Assembly (NCBI GenBank): GCA_028707675.1
Contig: JAQWAM010000063.1
Span: 1-7,070, forward strand
DNA: 7,070 bases
Reading direction: 5' to 3'
DNA from: Kiritimatiellia bacterium
Lineage (GTDB): Bacteria; Verrucomicrobiota; Kiritimatiellia; RFP12; UBA1067
The translations under genes and the position numbers were made by a program. Position 1 is the stretch's first letter; every line of letters begins with the position of its first letter. This document shows positions 6,458 through 7,070 of the stretch, one piece after another. Below the pieces are notes generated by a model. The model was not told where the DNA came from. It did no database searches and worked only from the letters and a program-made list of their open reading frames with translations.

Positions 6458-7070
6458 ATGTCCGAAAACAAGAGTATCCTGATAGCCGTGTGCCTGCTTG
6501 CGCTTCTAACAGGCTGCGGCCACAAAGACTTGGCAAAACGTGAACGAGGCGAGCGTGATTCGGCTCTTTACCGCAAGGCTTTCGCCGCCGAACAGTCGGG
6601 TGACATCAAAGAGGCCATCCGGCTTTTTAACCGGGTGCTGATCGAGGATCCGCACTCCTTCTCCGCCCACTTCCAGTTGGCCACGCTGCTGCATGACCAC
6701 GAGGCAGACTATATCGGAGCCATCTATCATTATAAGCAGTACATGTATCTGCGTCCGGAGTCCGCTAAGAAGCAACTCGCGCAGGATCGCATCCGGATTG
6801 CCGAACAGTTGCTGGCGCCGCAGCTCCTGCGCAGGGTCGGCGATTCGGTACAGGGTTTGTCAGTAGCCAAGTTGCTGAAAGAAAACGATCGGCTGAACAA
6901 TCTGATAACCACGGTCGAGGGTGAGAAATCGGTGTTGCAAGAGGAAAAAAATAAGATATCGCAAGAACTTGAGGCGCTGGCTAACGACAACAACCGTTTG
7001 CGTGATATACTGAAACGTTTGCGCGTCAACGAAGACGGTTCCTACGCTCGGCCGGAGGCGCTTACGCAGG
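6458..7070 (+). CDS. TPR and coiled-coil lipoprotein, 3' end cut by window edge
   Basis: Translated 204 residues from the ATG at 6458; the frame is open at the right edge. Residues 1-19 form a lipoprotein signal peptide ending in the lipobox Leu17-Thr18-Gly19-Cys20. Gly21 at position +2 does not match the inner-membrane retention rule of enterobacteria, so an outer-membrane location is plausible. Two TPR-like helical pairs follow (about 37-68 and 70-101), showing the spaced pattern A..G....AI..F..VL..DP and a second A....AI.HY..Y..L.P. A charged stretch (about 103-130) leads to a heptad-like coiled coil (about 136-190) rich in Leu, Glu, Lys and Asn. Such proteins usually act as periplasm-facing scaffolds or in cell-wall complexes. 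From memory, similar layouts in PVC bacteria can end in a peptidoglycan-binding LysM domain, but that region is outside the window. It is transcribed away from the glycosyltransferase operon, and Cys20 would be a substrate for the Lgt encoded nearby. Confidence 0.85.
   Translation, partial: MSENKSILIAVCLLALLTGCGHKDLAKRERGERDSALYRKAFAAEQSGDIKEAIRLFNRVLIEDPHSFSAHFQLATLLHDHEADYIGAIYHYKQYMYLRPESAKKQLAQDRIRIAEQLLAPQLLRRVGDSVQGLSVAKLLKENDRLNNLITTVEGEKSVLQEEKNKISQELEALANDNNRLRDILKRLRVNEDGSYARPEALTQ

Overview
The window carries five genes of a Gram-negative-type bacterium. There are no RNA genes, mobile elements or CRISPR arrays. Four genes lie on the minus strand and probably form one transcription unit, read from right to left: a two-domain family 2 glycosyltransferase, a 70-residue exported small protein, dnaE (DNA polymerase III alpha) and lgt (prolipoprotein diacylglyceryl transferase, cut by the left edge). 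A TPR/coiled-coil lipoprotein gene points the other way and is cut by the right edge. The host cannot be named with certainty. The Lgt signature with Cys in place of Asn (GCFLHGCCYG), the Tyr-for-His change in its other motif and the lipoprotein-TPR-coiled-coil layout remind me of the PVC group (Lentisphaerota, Kiritimatiellota, Verrucomicrobiota). That is an impression from memory, not a search result.

Layout: 1-644 lgt (minus, partial). 645-735 is a short spacer with a possible lgt promoter and a clear AGAGG ribosome binding site. 736-4269 is dnaE (minus, complete, 1177 aa). 4269-4481 is the small exported protein (minus). 4478-6232 is the tandem glycosyltransferase (minus; the start could be 6295). 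6233-6457 is the divergent control region with a good minus-strand promoter candidate and overlapping inverted repeats. 6458-7070 is the lipoprotein (plus, partial).

The junctions are the most telling part. The glycosyltransferase stop overlaps the start of the small gene as ATGA (4 nt), and the stop of the small gene overlaps the dnaE start as TGATG (1 nt). The three frames are therefore likely translated as a coupled chain, so expression of the replicative polymerase may depend on translation of a membrane glycosyltransferase and an exported peptide. The small ORF is unrecognised, strongly basic after its signal peptide and carries a Cys-Cys pair. It is the best candidate here for something undescribed.

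Functionally the window mixes chromosome replication (DnaE) with envelope work: Lgt starts lipoprotein maturation, the glycosyltransferase is predicted to act at the cytoplasmic membrane, and the divergent gene encodes a lipoprotein that would itself be an Lgt substrate. No stretch longer than 300 bases lacks a gene. The many long reading frames antisense to dnaE and the glycosyltransferase look like shadows.
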